A model generated the notes under the pieces. It was not told the origin of the DNA. It ran no database searches and saw only the letters and a list, made by a program, of their open reading frames with translations. A DNA stretch of 64,000 nucleotides, from contig OZ021732.1 of assembly GCA_963978545.1 (NCBI GenBank), forward strand, positions 29,046,123 through 29,110,122, given 5' to 3'. This document shows positions 39,410-52,335 of the stretch, one piece after another. The translations under genes were made by a program, and so were the position numbers. Every line of letters begins with the position of its first letter. Position 1 is the stretch's first letter. Source of the stretch: Linyphia triangularis. Lineage: Eukaryota > Arthropoda > Arachnida > Araneae > Linyphiidae.

Positions 39410-42400
39410 TAATCTGTCCCTGATGTTGGGCATAGGCAGATATGGTAACTCCATCAGGTTTGCGCATAGTCAGACATGGAAAAGCGTAAATACACGTAAT
39501 AGCTAGTGTGACTAATAACTGGATTCTTTAGGCATTTCAATTGCAGAATCCACAAGTGACATTATAGGTAGGATTTCGAATATTGGAGAACGAAAGAACA
39601 CAATTATAATTTCGAAATTATAGCAACACTACAAAATATATACTCGAAATTAAAAATACAACAACAAAAAAATCATTCTTAAAAATAAACAATATTATAT
39701 TAATTTGTATTCATTTTATCTTTAATATTTTGTCAATAGAAGGAAAATTACATTTTTCAATACCTCACTAGCAGTAAGATTTTTAATCGAAGTGTCATGG
39801 ATCTTGGACACTTCAAAATAGTGTATATAATTTAATACTTTCTAAGTAGATTATCATTATTTTAAACTCAAACAAATTATTACTTTTCCATATATGAATC
39901 TTGTTATCCATTTGAACTAAATTGCAACGATAACTTCGCGTTTTTTATTTTTTTATTTTTTATTTAAACCAACAAGGTTGCAAGCCGGAAATCGAAAAAG
40001 TTTTCGTATTGAGTAGACCATAGACTCATTAAACTATACTTCTATTTTTCGTCTTTGTCATTAATAAATATTTTTATACAACGAAATCAAAACGAGAGTA
40101 AAAAAGGCGGAAAAAGAGGATGTTTTCAAGAGAGATGATGCACATTTTTCATTATAAGAAGGTGGAATTATATATCGATTAAAAATATTCAAAACAAGGA
40201 AATGTTTAGATACTTATCGCCTCAAAGCTTCTAAAAATCGTGCTGAAAAACAAAAACCAAATTAATAATTTAGCTTGTTTACGTTAAATGGAGTTCGTGG
40301 TATAAAATATGAAATAAACAACGCTCGAAGTTGACCTAGTGGTCGCCAACAAAATAGTATCGCAGATATTAATAAGTTCAGGAACAGTATTTATTCTTGA
40401 GAACTGTGAAATTGAACCTAGTAAACAGAAGGTTTAGATGTAGGCCACTTAAATTAAAATTCAATTATTCTGAGAAAAAAAATCAGATGGTGGCACTTCA
40501 TTTTGAATCATATAAGCGATGAAAATGTTATTCTTATTATAGTAAATGTGATTTGGTGATGTTCTTAAAATTAGTTTTCTGGTTTCATGAGTTCCTTGTA
40601 TTATAAAGAGCAATTTATGAACATAAATACCAGCTTGTTAGTTTAACAATCAAAAAATTATTTAAGTTGTTTGTGCAGAGCACAATTCGTGGTAGTGTGA
40701 AATATGACACGCATAATCACAGCTGTCACGAAGGGATGTTCATAGGTATCAAATCCTCGAAGTCATCGGAAGTTTATTCTGCTTCTTCTTCTGGTTGTGA
40801 TCAAAATCTTAGCTAGGCCTAGAACCGAAACTGTTTGATGAATTTTGCCATTTTTTATCATTTTTCTTAACTCTATTACAAGCTGTGACTTTTGTATGTT
40901 TCAATGAGAACGAGGGTGTCCATCTCCAAGAAAAAAAATCTCGAAATTTAGGAATTTTACCTAAAATAACTGAAACGGATTGACAGACTTCAGATATCCT
41001 TTTGCTCCAGTGATTTTTTGTTTGAGTGACTTTGATATTTTAAGTTGCACTGTGGAAACAGTGTAAAAAATAAGTAGAATTGCTTGTATATTCATGTAAA
41101 TTTCGTGTTTATCAAAGCTCCGAAATCACGTAGTTCAACTTTGAGTTAGACAACCATACACATATTATAATTAAATTAAATTTTAAATACATCAATGAGT
41201 CTGGTTAGTTTTGAACCACGTACCTTCCGACCACTAACTTATCATCTTTGAAAACACCAATGTACATCACTTAAACTTTCTTCAAAATGATGGTGAGTGG
41301 GGTTTTTTTTTCGAACTTAAAGCGAAACCCTTTTTGCACACGCTTTTTACACTTTAATTACTTATGGGTTTGAACGAATGTAAGGGGGAAAAAAATCGAT
41401 TTTTTTTTTTCACTTCTACATGTTTTGAGACATCTTGAATTCAAAAAAGTTATACTGGTATAGAAAAAATGTATGTATGTCTGTGGTCAACATCAAACCC
41501 GAACAAATTAACATACTGTGTTTAACTTTTGCATACGAATAAGTGGTGGCCAGTGGTACCTGTGATTAAGGTTTTCGTCAAAATAGCGCATAAGGTACCT
41601 GGCATTGAAAATGTGAAGTTTTCAGCAATTACCAAAAAATAACTCAAAGATTTTGACCAAAATCGAAGTTAAATTCAAAAAGTAATGAAATGTATTGGTT
41701 TTCGACAGATGGAAGTAGGGGCCCTTTGCACCCAACTAAATTGAGATTTCGTAACTTTTCTGGCTGATAATTATACTTGGTAAATATTTTTTTTTTTCTA
41801 AAACGTCTAGTTGTTTTTTAGGATATAATATTTGAGTGTTTTATTTCGGTTCCACCAGACAGTATGCTTCAACTTCTAAATGTTACAAGTCATATTAATG
41901 ACAGTCAGAAAAATTGCTTACATAAAGTTAGTACTGTATCAAAACACCGCACAGAACTTCAAGAAAATAATGCTTTTTCATGAGATCATTCAAATGGATA
42001 CTTCACCGCGTTTGCGTCACCAACTGGATTTTTTTTAAAAAGCTCCTATCAGGCGTCCTGACATTCGAGACAAGACTATTTTCCAGAATCATCATCTTGT
42101 CCACTCATTTTTTTATATATATATTTGCCTTGTTTTGTTCATGATCTTTTGCTTTTCCAAACAACTCTTCAGTCGAAGTCGAGTCTGGAAGCAAATGGAG
42201 GGAGTGAAAGTTGTAAAGACCATACTCGATTAAAAGTACAAAGTTTTAACTCAGACATCACTCGTTATCCCGCGACCATCCGTTTTGAATTCCGAATATC
42301 CAATTGCGATCCCAGGATCAAAGTAATGAATTTTGAACATCTTTGGCATTTCGAATGAGATCTTCCTGGGGATGTAACTAACGTAGCGTCCTCAAGATAT

Positions 42401-44476
42401 CCTAATACAGTCCAGAAGGAAACTAATAACATACGAAGTACTTTCTTTTGGTACGTTGTGATGCCTACAACTAAATGATATCCTCAAGGCTGATTTACAG
42501 GTGCCAGTGGCTGGAATGTCAGTCAGTAAATCGATTAAGAAAGTCTTTGGAATGCCAACTTTTCGTTTACACATTACCAGCAACAGGTACAATCCAGCAA
42601 TGAAGCAAGTGTAACGTAGACAATAGATGGCGGCCAGAGAACTCGGGTTATGGTAGTTGACACACCAGCAAATAGAAAATGTTTGATCTACTGGAGCTGC
42701 CAGCTGCTAATATATCAATTAAAACTGGATTCTCCCTTGACTTGTATGAATCACTTTGAAGAATGGTGTTTTGAAGCGAAAAGATGACACATGGCTCTTT
42801 GAAGTTATATTAATTCAGTTTCTAAATTATTGAGCAGACAGACATTTCATTCCAATCACTTAGGGTGGCTGGAGAATAACTGAACAAACATGAGATGGTT
42901 ACAGAAGATGGCTATGTAGCCACCTAGTGAGCATATTAGCTTTTGGGCTTGAACACACTTACATGGCGCTAGTAACTGGTATCTAATGATGGGTAATCTG
43001 TGAACATGTAAATCATTCTTCAGGATTCTCAGTTTGAAATATCAGCATGAGTTACTTAGCCTTCCCACCTCTTCCCCATTCAATAAAGCTTGTTTATCTG
43101 ACGTATAAAAATACCAAGCAGCCGATGCAGCGAGTGATAGATCAAGCATCTGAAGCTGTAATATATTTTCGAAAATATTCACACAGTCCCCATTCCGGAA
43201 TATTTCCGCACGAAAGAACCGTTACCCATTGTTCTCCATGGCATAAATCATCCATGGGCCACCAGGTCCACCACCCTGAGACACAGCACTGAAATTAACG
43301 CCAAATATTTTCTCTAAATAAACATCATTATTATGATTAGTGAGCCTGCGGGACTATTTACATCATCAAAGACTTTTTTTATTTTTACCTTTGCTTCATC
43401 ACCTACTTGATTCACCCACACTCTTAAAAGAGAATTTACCTTTTCTCTCTCTTCGTAACACCTGAGATCTGTTAATGGAAATTGAAATATTTTCACCAAA
43501 CCAACCCAGACTTGGAAGAAGTAATGAGAGAAGAAAATCCCCCCAAATAAATTAAGAAACATTCCTTTCAAATGTTATTTGCTCTAAAGGAGGAAAGAGA
43601 AAATGCATTCACTGGGTGTTTACCAAGTTGCTGACAATGCACCTTGTTGCTCCCAGGGGATTCATTGCATTTACCTTTTTGCTTTTCTTTTACCAGCCGC
43701 CCTGTTTTGCTTATCTTCAGAGTTGGGGAGTTTAGTTGATGTAAGGGATGGGGCGGATAGGTCTTTTGATCAGTCTCGTGTTTGGATATGTTAAAAGGAT
43801 GGCAAGGAAATGAAGTTTCGCTATTATTTTCTCATTTGGCGAGGAAACATTCAGTGTTTGTTTTAAACTAATACAACGTTTAAATAAATATTCTATTTGA
43901 TCCGAAAACAAGCGGAATCTTACACGGGGAAAAAACGTATGGTCGTATAAAATTCAAATTTTTAATGCATCGTATTTTTGTACTTTCACAAAACAGCTAT
44001 AGTTATACATTATTTTATCGACTTAGGGATCATCTCAAAAGGGGCTTGCTTCATTTTTGGTCTCAAATTACTTTTTGGTACATTTGGGAACAGGAAGCTA
44101 CTGTAACTTGATCACTGAAATGAATTTGTGATGAATGAGAAAAAAGCTCATGTTGAATTAGCACTTAAGAAAGGCTTTTTTGCCCGCCTGAAAACTTTGA
44201 CAATTTGTTGTTAGGTGCTAACTCCTCCCTCTAAGCCGCCTTTTTGTTTTTATAACTAATTTCGATAAGGTGTGCTTATGAAATCCATTTCATACTTTAC
44301 AACACCCATCTGTTCAATAGTGCGTTTTGAATTTATTTCTAGGACTGAAAAACTTCTGGATTGGAACAAAAATAGTTTGTAAAATTAGTCTACTCCCATG
44401 TCCATGGCAGAAATCGTGCATTCTAACTTAAGTCAATACTAGTTCTTTTTTCACTCCATATCTAAGTTGTTTATCA
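39410..44476. other. 5-kb unassigned AT-rich stretch
   Basis: Open frames of 60-85 codons occur between 42.1 and 43.8 kb on both strands without recognisable motifs. No transposon ends with target duplications were found. This is the longest part of the window that I cannot assign to anything. Confidence 0.4.
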
Positions 44477-44484
44477 CTTAACAT

Positions 44485-45142
44485 TAGAGGTCGGCGATAT
44501 ATCGATACGACGATATTTTTTATCGATATTTAAAAAAAAATATCGATGGTAAAAATATCGATACAAGTCCCTGATATGTCGATATTTTCAAACATTTTTA
44601 GTTTTTTATGATCGTTTTGTATAGTTCCATGTGTTTTTTGCGATTTTCTTAATAGAGACTTCTTAGAGACAGTTAAAATGGCACCCTAACCAAAAAGAAA
44701 ACATAATGTAATGGAAAGATAAGATCATTTATTAGTAGTCATTAACATAGCGCCGTTGTTACCAACTTGTGCCTGGAATTAGCATCTAATTTTAAATATT
44801 AAAAACATCTCTATCAGCAAAATATGGGGTAAATTACTTTTCAAAATTTCTTCTTTAAAAATAAATGTGAATTTATGCATTGACATGCAAATGTATTTTA
44901 TTTATTCTGATTGATAATATAATTTATTTATAAAAACAATTTTTATAATTTATTTATTAAAACAATTTTGGCATGAATTCATGAAAAGTATACATTTGCT
45001 CCGAAAAACTTCGTTTCTGGCAAAATTGCAAATCAAATAAAAAAAAATAATCATGTATCGATAAATCGATATTTTATCGATATTTTTTTCTATGCAACGA
45101 TCTAGTATCGATATTTATTTTGATCGATATTTCCGACCTCTA
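44485..45142. mobile_element. hAT-like MITE with TAGAGGTCGG ends, copy 2
   Basis: The 658-bp element starts TAGAGGTCGGCGATATATCG and ends GATATTTCCGACCTCTA. A perfect 8-bp duplication CTTAACAT flanks it (44477-44484 and 45143-45150), different from that of copy 1, so the two are independent insertions. The right-hand 140 bp is nearly the same as in copy 1, including CTCCGAAAAACTT and TTTCTGGCAAAATT. Confidence 0.93.
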
Positions 45143-45150
45143 CTTAACAT

Positions 45151-45987
45151 GGAGACAGATAGGAGATTATATAAAAAGTGGCCGATTTTATGTTCTGACC
45201 ACTGCAGGCTTTGTAAAGGAAAATATTTTTCAATACGGTTAAAATAAAAAATAAAAAAGATTTCTTGAAAATAACTTCTTATGTTGTACCTTTGTTTTTA
45301 TTAAAAGTATGAACATCTTAAAAGGGGAAGTCAAAATCTGCTTCGTTGGAAGTATTTTGCCCCCTCGCAAATGCTATGGTCGCTAAGCCACATAAATAAA
45401 TCCGTTTTTGGTCTTAATATCGACACATAGGTGAGGGATGGGAGTGAAGAAAAAAGGTGCTAACTCAAGTGTCAACATCGTCATTTGACAAAATTCTGAA
45501 TTACATGGTGTATTTGACTGTAGTAAGCGGACATAGGATCAGGTAATAACTCAACGAATAATCTGAATTGTACTAAAAAAAACTGAACTGCCTTTGAAAT
45601 CATTGATTTCTCAAATTGCACAGTTTCGAGTATCTTACCAACTTTCGAAAACAAATTGGGAATCAGAAACGATGCAAAATTATACATAGTCACTTATACT
45701 TAGGAAGAGTAAACGGCAAACGTACCGAACATTTTTCTAAGGTTTCTCTCAGCTTAAAAAATACGACCTTAAAAAATTTCTAAAAATTTGGTTACATGGC
45801 TTCTTAGTATTTATTAAGATCAGTTTTTGAGATTCGCGAGCTTAAAAAGAATTACGTTGAAAAAGAAATACTTGAAATCGAATATTTTATTATGCTTAAA
45901 GAAAACTTACAAAAGCAGGACAGCTTGTTCGATGTACTTTTAATGGAAACATTTCAGAATATATTTATTCATATCAGATTTTCTTCG
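45151..45987. other. unassigned spacer
   Basis: AT-rich; the 70-codon minus-strand frame at 45481-45693 has no motif. Confidence 0.4.
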
Positions 45988-45995
45988 TGTTATTC

Positions 45996-47149
45996 CAGTG
46001 GCAGCTCGTTTACTACAGCGCAGCCGGGCTGCATCTAAATTTATTAGTTCGAAAATAAAATTATATATTTTATAATTTTCTAAAATGAAGATCCAATATC
46101 TACGGTAAATGTAAAAAAAAAATCTGATAAACAGCAAACTTCTTGTCTCAATACTCAATTCACGAGGGGAAAAAACGTTTCCAATCAAGGGGATCTTCCT
46201 CCGAACGGCAGTCATGTGTTTCTGAAACGCGTTTCGGCTGCGACGCAGATAGAGCCTTCCCTCCACGTAATGTGTAGCGAGGTAACCAGATCAGCGATTT
46301 TAGTCTTCGGCTGCCCTTGAGAATTTCTGCTTTAAAATAATCTCTAGATGGAATTTTAGTAAGATAATAGTATCATCTGAAGGCTAGAGAATTATTTTAA
46401 AGTACTATTTTATCCTACAAATAAATTTGAATATTTTAAACTCATTATCTAAAAAAAAAATCGTGTTTTTGCAAATGAAACTTCATTTAAACAGTTATAA
46501 CTAAAGTTTGATATAATCTTTTTCAAAAATAATTCGAGAATTTGCTAAAATTTCAAAATGCAAAAGTTTTTAGAAAAAGTGCGATTTTTTCTACTTTTAA
46601 TGTTAAAAAAAATTCTTTTAAAAAAACTATATATTCTAGAAACTAGATGGAGGTTCATAACATTAACAATAATATTACGAATATATTTTAACCATAATTT
46701 CTTTTCTTGGCCTCATAAAACTCTATTAATCACTGTTCAAGAATATGCTAATTAAAACGAGTTCAATGTTAATTAGTTAATTAATTTTTGAATAAAATTT
46801 ACATTCTTCCATTTAAACATCATTACTAATTATGTACTTTTAAGTACAAAAAATTAATATTTTTAAATGATAATTTAAAAAAAAAGTTCCTGTGTGATTG
46901 TACATTTGAATTGTTTTTTATATGCAAAAGTTTTTAGAAAAATTGCGATTTTTTCTACTTTCTATGTTAAAAAAATTCTTTTAAAAAAACTATATATTCT
47001 AGAAATTAGATGGAGGTTCATAACATTAATAATGATATTACGAACAATGGGACGTGGAAAATGTGTATTTGTTTGGGGGGGGGGGGGGAGTTGTTGGGAA
47101 ATCGCATGTTTACGGCTGCACTAACATTTTCGACAACGGGCCGCCATTA
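45996..47149 (-). mobile_element. hAT-like 1.1-kb element, copy B
   Basis: The left end reads CAGTGGCAGCTCG and the right end retains GGGCCGCCA, with the last bases decayed. Octamers TGTTATTC (45988-45995) and TGTCATTC (47150-47157) flank it, seven of eight identical. It is inverted relative to copy A at 19489-20603. It contains a G14 tract at 47075-47088 and an internal duplication described separately. Confidence 0.82.
46555..47052 (+). repeat. internal duplication within hAT-like copy B
   Basis: A segment of about 130 bp at 46555-46690 recurs at about 46920-47052, with the shared phrases GCAAAAGTTTTTAGAAAAA, CTATATATTCTAGAAA and AGATGGAGGTTCATAACATT. Copy A has only one such segment, so the duplication arose in copy B or its source. 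Confidence 0.8.
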
Positions 47150-47157
47150 TGTCATTC

Positions 47158-47827
47158 TGTGATTGATAAATGTTTTGGATGTATTTTTCTGATGCTGGCA
47201 AGAACATAAAAACGGCAGATATTTTTTGGTGAAAACTATGTGATAACAGATTTTTCGTTCTGGTAGTTCCATATTTCGAACTTAATCAGTTATAAGTTTC
47301 ATCCTCATAAAAATACTTTCAAAACCCATACTTATAGTTTATCGAAATACAAGTTTAATTACAACAAACTATATATAAAAATATGTGTATGGCATTTGAA
47401 CAATGTACTGAGAAAATATCACAAAGTAACTGTTAAATGGTGGTAATTTAATATGAATAATAAAGTTATTTAGTATTAATAATCAGTGATAGTATTTAGT
47501 ATTAATAGCAATGATGTTATTTAGTATTAATAGTGATAGTTTTATTTAGAATGAAAAGTAGTTATGTTAGTATTAAATAATAATGATGGTATTTAGTATT
47601 AATAGTTATAATTTTACTTGGTATATAGATAGTAATGATTGTCTTTTTGTTTCTTTAAACAAAAAGTATGTCCTCCAGAAGAAAAAAAACATTGTCTACA
47701 CCAACATCAGGCGTTTCTAAGAATTTGTCAATTTGAGTTATGGTACCTGTACGTTAACGATGATTTTACAAAAAAAAAAAATATGTATAGATTTTGATGC
47801 AAATCAGTTACAATTAAAATATTACAA
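47158..47827 (+). repeat. spacer with degenerate minisatellite (47448-47640)
   Basis: TATTTAGTATTAATA-type units of roughly 28-35 bp recur at least six times between about 47448 and 47640, with drifting spacing. The remainder is AT-rich without features. Confidence 0.65.
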
Positions 47828-48246
47828 TCAAAAAGGTTTCTTCTGGAATACAGAAATGTAATTTGACAAAGCCCCAACATAATTCAAATCGCCTGAAAAA
47901 AATATGAAATGGATGTACAGGTAAAATGCATCTTGCTTTTCAAATTCACATAGAACATCCAGCTTATATCCTCCTGAGACCCCGTGTGCATTTAAATACA
48001 CATCGGATTTTGGGCGCATAATTTTTCTTTTCATGCTTTTTGAACTCTGAAGATGCGACTGATAATAGTTCCACCTATTGTGGCGAAGTAGAGCCTGTAA
48101 AGAAACGGCAAAAAACAGTTCCTCTGCCATCAGAGGCATCACGAAAAGTTGGTGCGAAGCACATGCCAGCAATGGACACTATTACCTCACGTTGTCGGAT
48201 GTCTGGATGTTCAGCGCGAACAAATTTTTTTTGCAGCCTTTCATGA
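47828..48246. pseudogene. rearranged piggyBac-like transposase relic
   Basis: On the + strand, 48040-48246 encodes a tail resembling the Cys-rich C-terminus of piggyBac-type transposases. A basic linker (EPVKKRQKTVPLP) leads to RCRMSGCSARTNFFC before a stop. On the minus strand, 47828-48172 encodes a stretch with GYKLDVLCEF and FYLYIHFIFFSGD. Its spacing recalls the core segment of the same transposase family, where a GYKLWVLC-like strand precedes a YTG-like strand. The two parts point in opposite directions and overlap, so if both are real the locus has been inverted or rebuilt. The Cys-rich tail is the stronger call and the minus-strand part is weaker. Neither could act. Confidence 0.4.
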
Positions 48247-48544
48247 TTAAATTCACATGTGCACTAGAATGTGCACTAAAATGCACATACACTTAAGTGC
48301 GTTTAAAGTGCGTGGATCAGTTCTGAACTTTAAAAGAACGTTACATAGACCCAAAAGAATAATATACATAAAAATTAGCTTTAAATCATGTTTCAAACAG
48401 TTGTGGGTCTTAGGAGGATATTCAAATACTTTTAAAGTGCTCTAGGACTGCGTGGAGGATATGACTAATAATTTTTATGAAATAAAATGTATTTATTCGT
48501 AGAATTCTCTGATGTAGATATAAGAGTTACAACGGGTTTTACAA
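48247..48544. other. short unassigned spacer
   Basis: Contains several copies of a TGTGCACTA / ATGCACAT motif near 48256-48295. Otherwise nothing is recognised. Confidence 0.4.
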
Positions 48545-48554
48545 TTCTTCATGG

Positions 48555-48731
48555 CCTACTAAACGGTTAGCGTTCTAGCTTCTAGACCGCGGGGTTGCGG
48601 GTTCGAGTCCCGTGTAAGGCATTAGTGTTTTTAAATGTATGTTGACTTATCAAATGATGAATGTTTCGGCTCATTATAGCCCTCGTGATGCTGACGGCGC
48701 CAGATAATCTGAAAACAACCAACAACCATAT
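48555..48731 (+). mobile_element. tRNA-derived SINE, copy 1
   Basis: A tRNA-like head (48555-48621) contains a good B box, GGTTCGAGTCC, at 48600-48610. The body ends CGGCGCCAGATAATCTGAAA then ACAACCAACAACC. The target duplication TTCTTCATGG (48545-48554 and 48732-48741) is perfect over 10 bp. Compared with the other two copies it lacks about eight bases at the A box (TGGTATAGT), so its internal promoter is damaged. SINEs are copied by the reverse transcriptase of a partner LINE; none is present here. Confidence 0.9.
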
Positions 48732-48741
48732 TTCTTCATGG

Positions 48742-49121
48742 AGTAAGAAATGAGGGGTGAAATAGCAACATATTATTGGCTGGTAGAGTCGGCAAATTTT
48801 TTAGCTGAAACAAAAATTCCCACTAAACTCTAAATTGAAATTCCAATTGGTAGTCCATGATTTTGTGATCAATAATTTGTCTTGTCCACATTTATAACGC
48901 ATTTCAACAATCGTCTGCGCATTTTTTCTTCCATTGTTTGCAAAACGTGTTTATGCTTGATGACGTTACAATCAATTCATTAGAGAATTACTAAATGTAA
49001 CAAGCATAGTGATTGACTCATAGAATTTGAATATTCGCATTTAAATATGTGTTGAGATTGGTCACAAACACGTCACAAGTGTTGCCATTCGATGCAACCC
49101 CATTCCTAATGTCCATGGAGT
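48742..49121. other. unassigned spacer
   Basis: AT-rich, nothing recognised. Confidence 0.4.
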
Positions 49122-49400
49122 TTGACTATCGAATTCGTACTTGATAATGTAGAAATCAATATATATTCAAATGATAAACTAAGGAAAAAAATTTCGGATA
49201 AAAAAAATATTCATCCTCAAATATTGAATTTAAAAACAAAGTTTTCTATTTGCGGACCCTTTAGATCTTGCTTGAAAAATATGTGGAAAATTGAAAAAGG
49301 AATTTATCTACCTGAAACTAACAAACCTTCTTCGTTTGTTGACAGTTTGAAAGGTACTTACAGTTTAAATTCCGGTTACTTAACAAATAGCAAAAAATAA
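49122..49400 (+). CDS. hypothetical 92-codon open frame
   Basis: The frame begins MTIEFVLDNVEINIYSND and is rich in Lys, Asn and Ser, as expected from AT-rich DNA. A Cys-containing middle (FSICGPFRSCLKNMW) is followed by EKGIYLPETNKPSSFVD. It has no signal peptide, membrane segment or known motif. It may be a chance frame or an exon of an unknown gene. Confidence 0.15.
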   Translation: MTIEFVLDNVEINIYSNDKLRKKISDKKNIHPQILNLKTKFSICGPFRSCLKNMWKIEKGIYLPETNKPSSFVDSLKGTYSLNSGYLTNSKK

Positions 49401-49967
49401 ATATCTTATTACTTTAGTTGACTCATTAGTTGCTCGTAAGTCCTAAGTACAGTATTTTATTCCAAAATAAAGTTTTGTTTGTGGGTTTGATTCTTTGATT
49501 CTCGGGTCAAGTGACATTAAAAAGCGTTTGTTTGTACTTGTAAGTGAAATTGCTACAACTAAACTTTTCTATTCAATTTAAAGTTTTCGTTTTTAGCTGG
49601 TAGAAATGTTTTCACTTTAAGTTTCACGTTTGATCAAGTATCGGATGTCTTAAATAAAATAAAGACATGTATGATTAAATCCGGTTCCAATTCTTGTTTG
49701 CCATTGTTTAAAAGTCATTAATTAGAATAGTTTCTAGTGCATGGAATTTATTTTTGTTGTTTCACCTTTTGTTAATTTCATTTTTTTAAGGTCTATTATC
49801 TTCACAGCCTAATGATTTAATGATGTCTCTTCGGAGGGCTCGTTTAACGTATTAAAATACGTATTTTTATATATTGTATGATGGTTAATGTTTTTTCAAA
49901 ACAGTTGCACACAATTTCGAATAAAAATTTCGATTTTACCGATTTTTTTTACTTCGAAATACCAAAT
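49401..49967. other. unassigned spacer
   Basis: AT-rich, nothing recognised. Confidence 0.4.
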
Positions 49968-50070
49968 TTCATAATTTTTCAATGGGTAATTAGTAATACA
50001 ATGATGGCAAGGGAATGACAAATTAATGTTAAAAAGAAAAATGGTTTTTTTAGCCATAAATTCATAAATA
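49968..50070 (+). repeat. dispersed 120-bp repeat, copy 2
   Basis: Direct-orientation relative of 32843-32962. The phrase GATGGCAAGGGAATGACAAA followed by TTAATG, and AGCCATAAATT, anchor the alignment. Confidence 0.65.
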
Positions 50071-52125
50071 ATCAATATATTTTAATAATTTTCATTTCAA
50101 ACGTTACGATGTTGAAAAGCCAAACATAAATAGCATGCAACTTTTGCATCAAACTGTTTCTTTAATAATTATTAATTAATAAAGCAATTTTTATAAATTT
50201 TTAAACAGAAAAATATATATTTTCTTTTTACTTTCATTAGACTTATCAGGGTCGAATCCTCCATTCCCCAGAATTTTCTTTCTTTCCATTTCGACGTTTG
50301 ATTTTCAATATTTTCAAAAATAAAAAAATAATAATAATTTAAAGTACAAAAAAAGCTACGTTTAGGCATCGTATACTAGATTACATTTGATATTAATTAA
50401 AATTTAAATTTATTGTAAAAAAAAAGATTCAATGTGAACATTTTAAATATTTATTTTATCTTTGAAACTGTCGTAAACTTTTTATATTTTTCACCAGTAG
50501 ATTCAGATAGTTACAAACAGTGTTATATATTTTGAAAAACGAATGTTTGGGGTTCTATCCAGCAAGCGAGCCAAACTCCTGGATCAGAGGCAATATACGC
50601 GTGTGCCATGATGGGCTTCTATCATTCAATACATGAAATGCAAAGAAGTTTCATTTAAAGGACCATTCTTTTATGCATTTACCATTGAAAGTAGGACTCG
50701 GATAATAGATAAGATGTTACGAAATTTCGGAGCAGTATAGCTTTCATTTAGGTCTTTTTTCGCGAAAAATTTAACGATGTAACCAAATTGTGTTTGAAAT
50801 CGTAATAACATTACAAAAACTTAAGCCACGTGGGTCGCCATATTTCGTCGCAGTATGGCTTTCAGTTTTATGGATATTTCAGAAAGAAGCAAAAATACGC
50901 ATATTAGAGAATTACTTAATAGATTATAAAATTAAGTAAAAAATAATGTAGCAAATGTTCAAAACGATGGAATTAAATATAACATAAAACGATTTATCAA
51001 TATCAGATAATATAGTGATTTGACAAGTTTGTATTCGTATGCAATCTTCGTTTACGTTGAAGAATAAACGCAAAGTTTCAAGAAAATCAGATTTATAATT
51101 AAATTAAAAAAAAATATTTTTTTTTCTATTATATTAGTGAAATATAAGAAATAATCGTGACCTAATTAACATCATTTACTATATCGAAGTCATATAAAAC
51201 CATAACGTAACAATTTTATATTTGTTAATTTTATGATCAACACTAATATATACGTTAAATTTTGGTAACTTAACTTTTGTTTCCGATCTTAATTGGACTG
51301 CGTGTGAAGTTGGCCCATCTTCAACTTTGTTAACTATGTTACATTCCCATTCATTTTTGATTGAGTTGCTTTACTTATATTGTATTAGAATTTTGTTAAA
51401 CACGAAACAATGAATATAAATAGTTATGCCACCAAGTGTTTTCAACATAATGAACTGAAATTTTAGATTTAGAGTAAATAAAGCATTCTAGACCGAAAAA
51501 AAGCTAAAAATAAATAAATAAAATAGGGTTTTGTAATAAAATTAAGTTACGGTTCAATTTACTTGGTAAACATCCACCGAAGAAAAAAAAAATATAACTG
51601 GCATATGGGTGGCATTTTTATAACGGGCTAAATGCGGTCACCACCACTTTAAATATACTACAATCATATTTTGAGATAATATTTTTTTCATAATCACCTA
51701 AAATGCCATGTTCTCTTTTATAATTTTGTTTCAAATGATAATAATAATAAAAAATTATTTTGTTTTAAATGCAAAAGTAGTGAAATATCATTTGGATGAC
51801 TTGTCGCCGTATAGAAAACTCATTTTTGAGCTACTTTTTCAGATAGTTTGATGCCATCTAGAACTTAGAAAATTATATTTTAGCATAGTTATACATTTAA
51901 AAACGTTTTTTAGAGTCATTGGTAAAATTTTCCAGCTAAAATATTTTTTATTTGGCCGTTTTATGCGTGTCATCGAATTTTCTGTGAATTGAGTGACACC
52001 AATTGTTGAATGTCTGAAATTACTCTAAAATGCGCTGTTGACTCGTAAACAATATTCTAAATACACTTTTTAATTGCTTATCAATAGTTGAGAATATTAT
52101 TCACAAGTTCAAATCTGTTTTGCTG
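50071..52125. other. 2-kb unassigned AT-rich stretch
   Basis: No gene or transposon end is recognised. Confidence 0.4.
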
Positions 52126-52136
52126 CAAATTTGTAT

Positions 52137-52323
52137 CGGATTAAGGTTGGTTGTTTTCAGATTATCTGGCGTCGTCAGCAACATGATGGCTATAATGCGC
52201 CGAAACATTCATCATTAGACAAGCCAACATACATTTACAAACACCCATGCCTAACAAGGGACTCGAACCCGCAACCTCGCGGTCTAGAAGCTAGCACGCT
52301 AACCACTATACCGTTTGGTCGGC
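52137..52323 (-). mobile_element. tRNA-derived SINE, copy 2
   Basis: On the minus strand the head carries A box TGGTTAGCG context with GGTATAGTGG, and B box GGTTCGAGTCC. The body and the GAAAACAACCAACC tail match copies 1 and 3. The flanks CAAATTTGTAT (52126-52136) and CAAATTGGTAT (52325-52335) are a 10-of-11 target duplication, so this copy is somewhat older. The 72-codon plus-strand frame across it is an antisense translation of the SINE. Confidence 0.88.
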
Positions 52324-52335
52324 ACAAATTGGTAT

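Noticed and set aside
48555..48621. Functional tRNA gene
   Set aside because: The same tRNA-like head recurs in three copies joined to a common non-tRNA body with target duplications. The acceptor stem is mispaired, so it is a SINE head.
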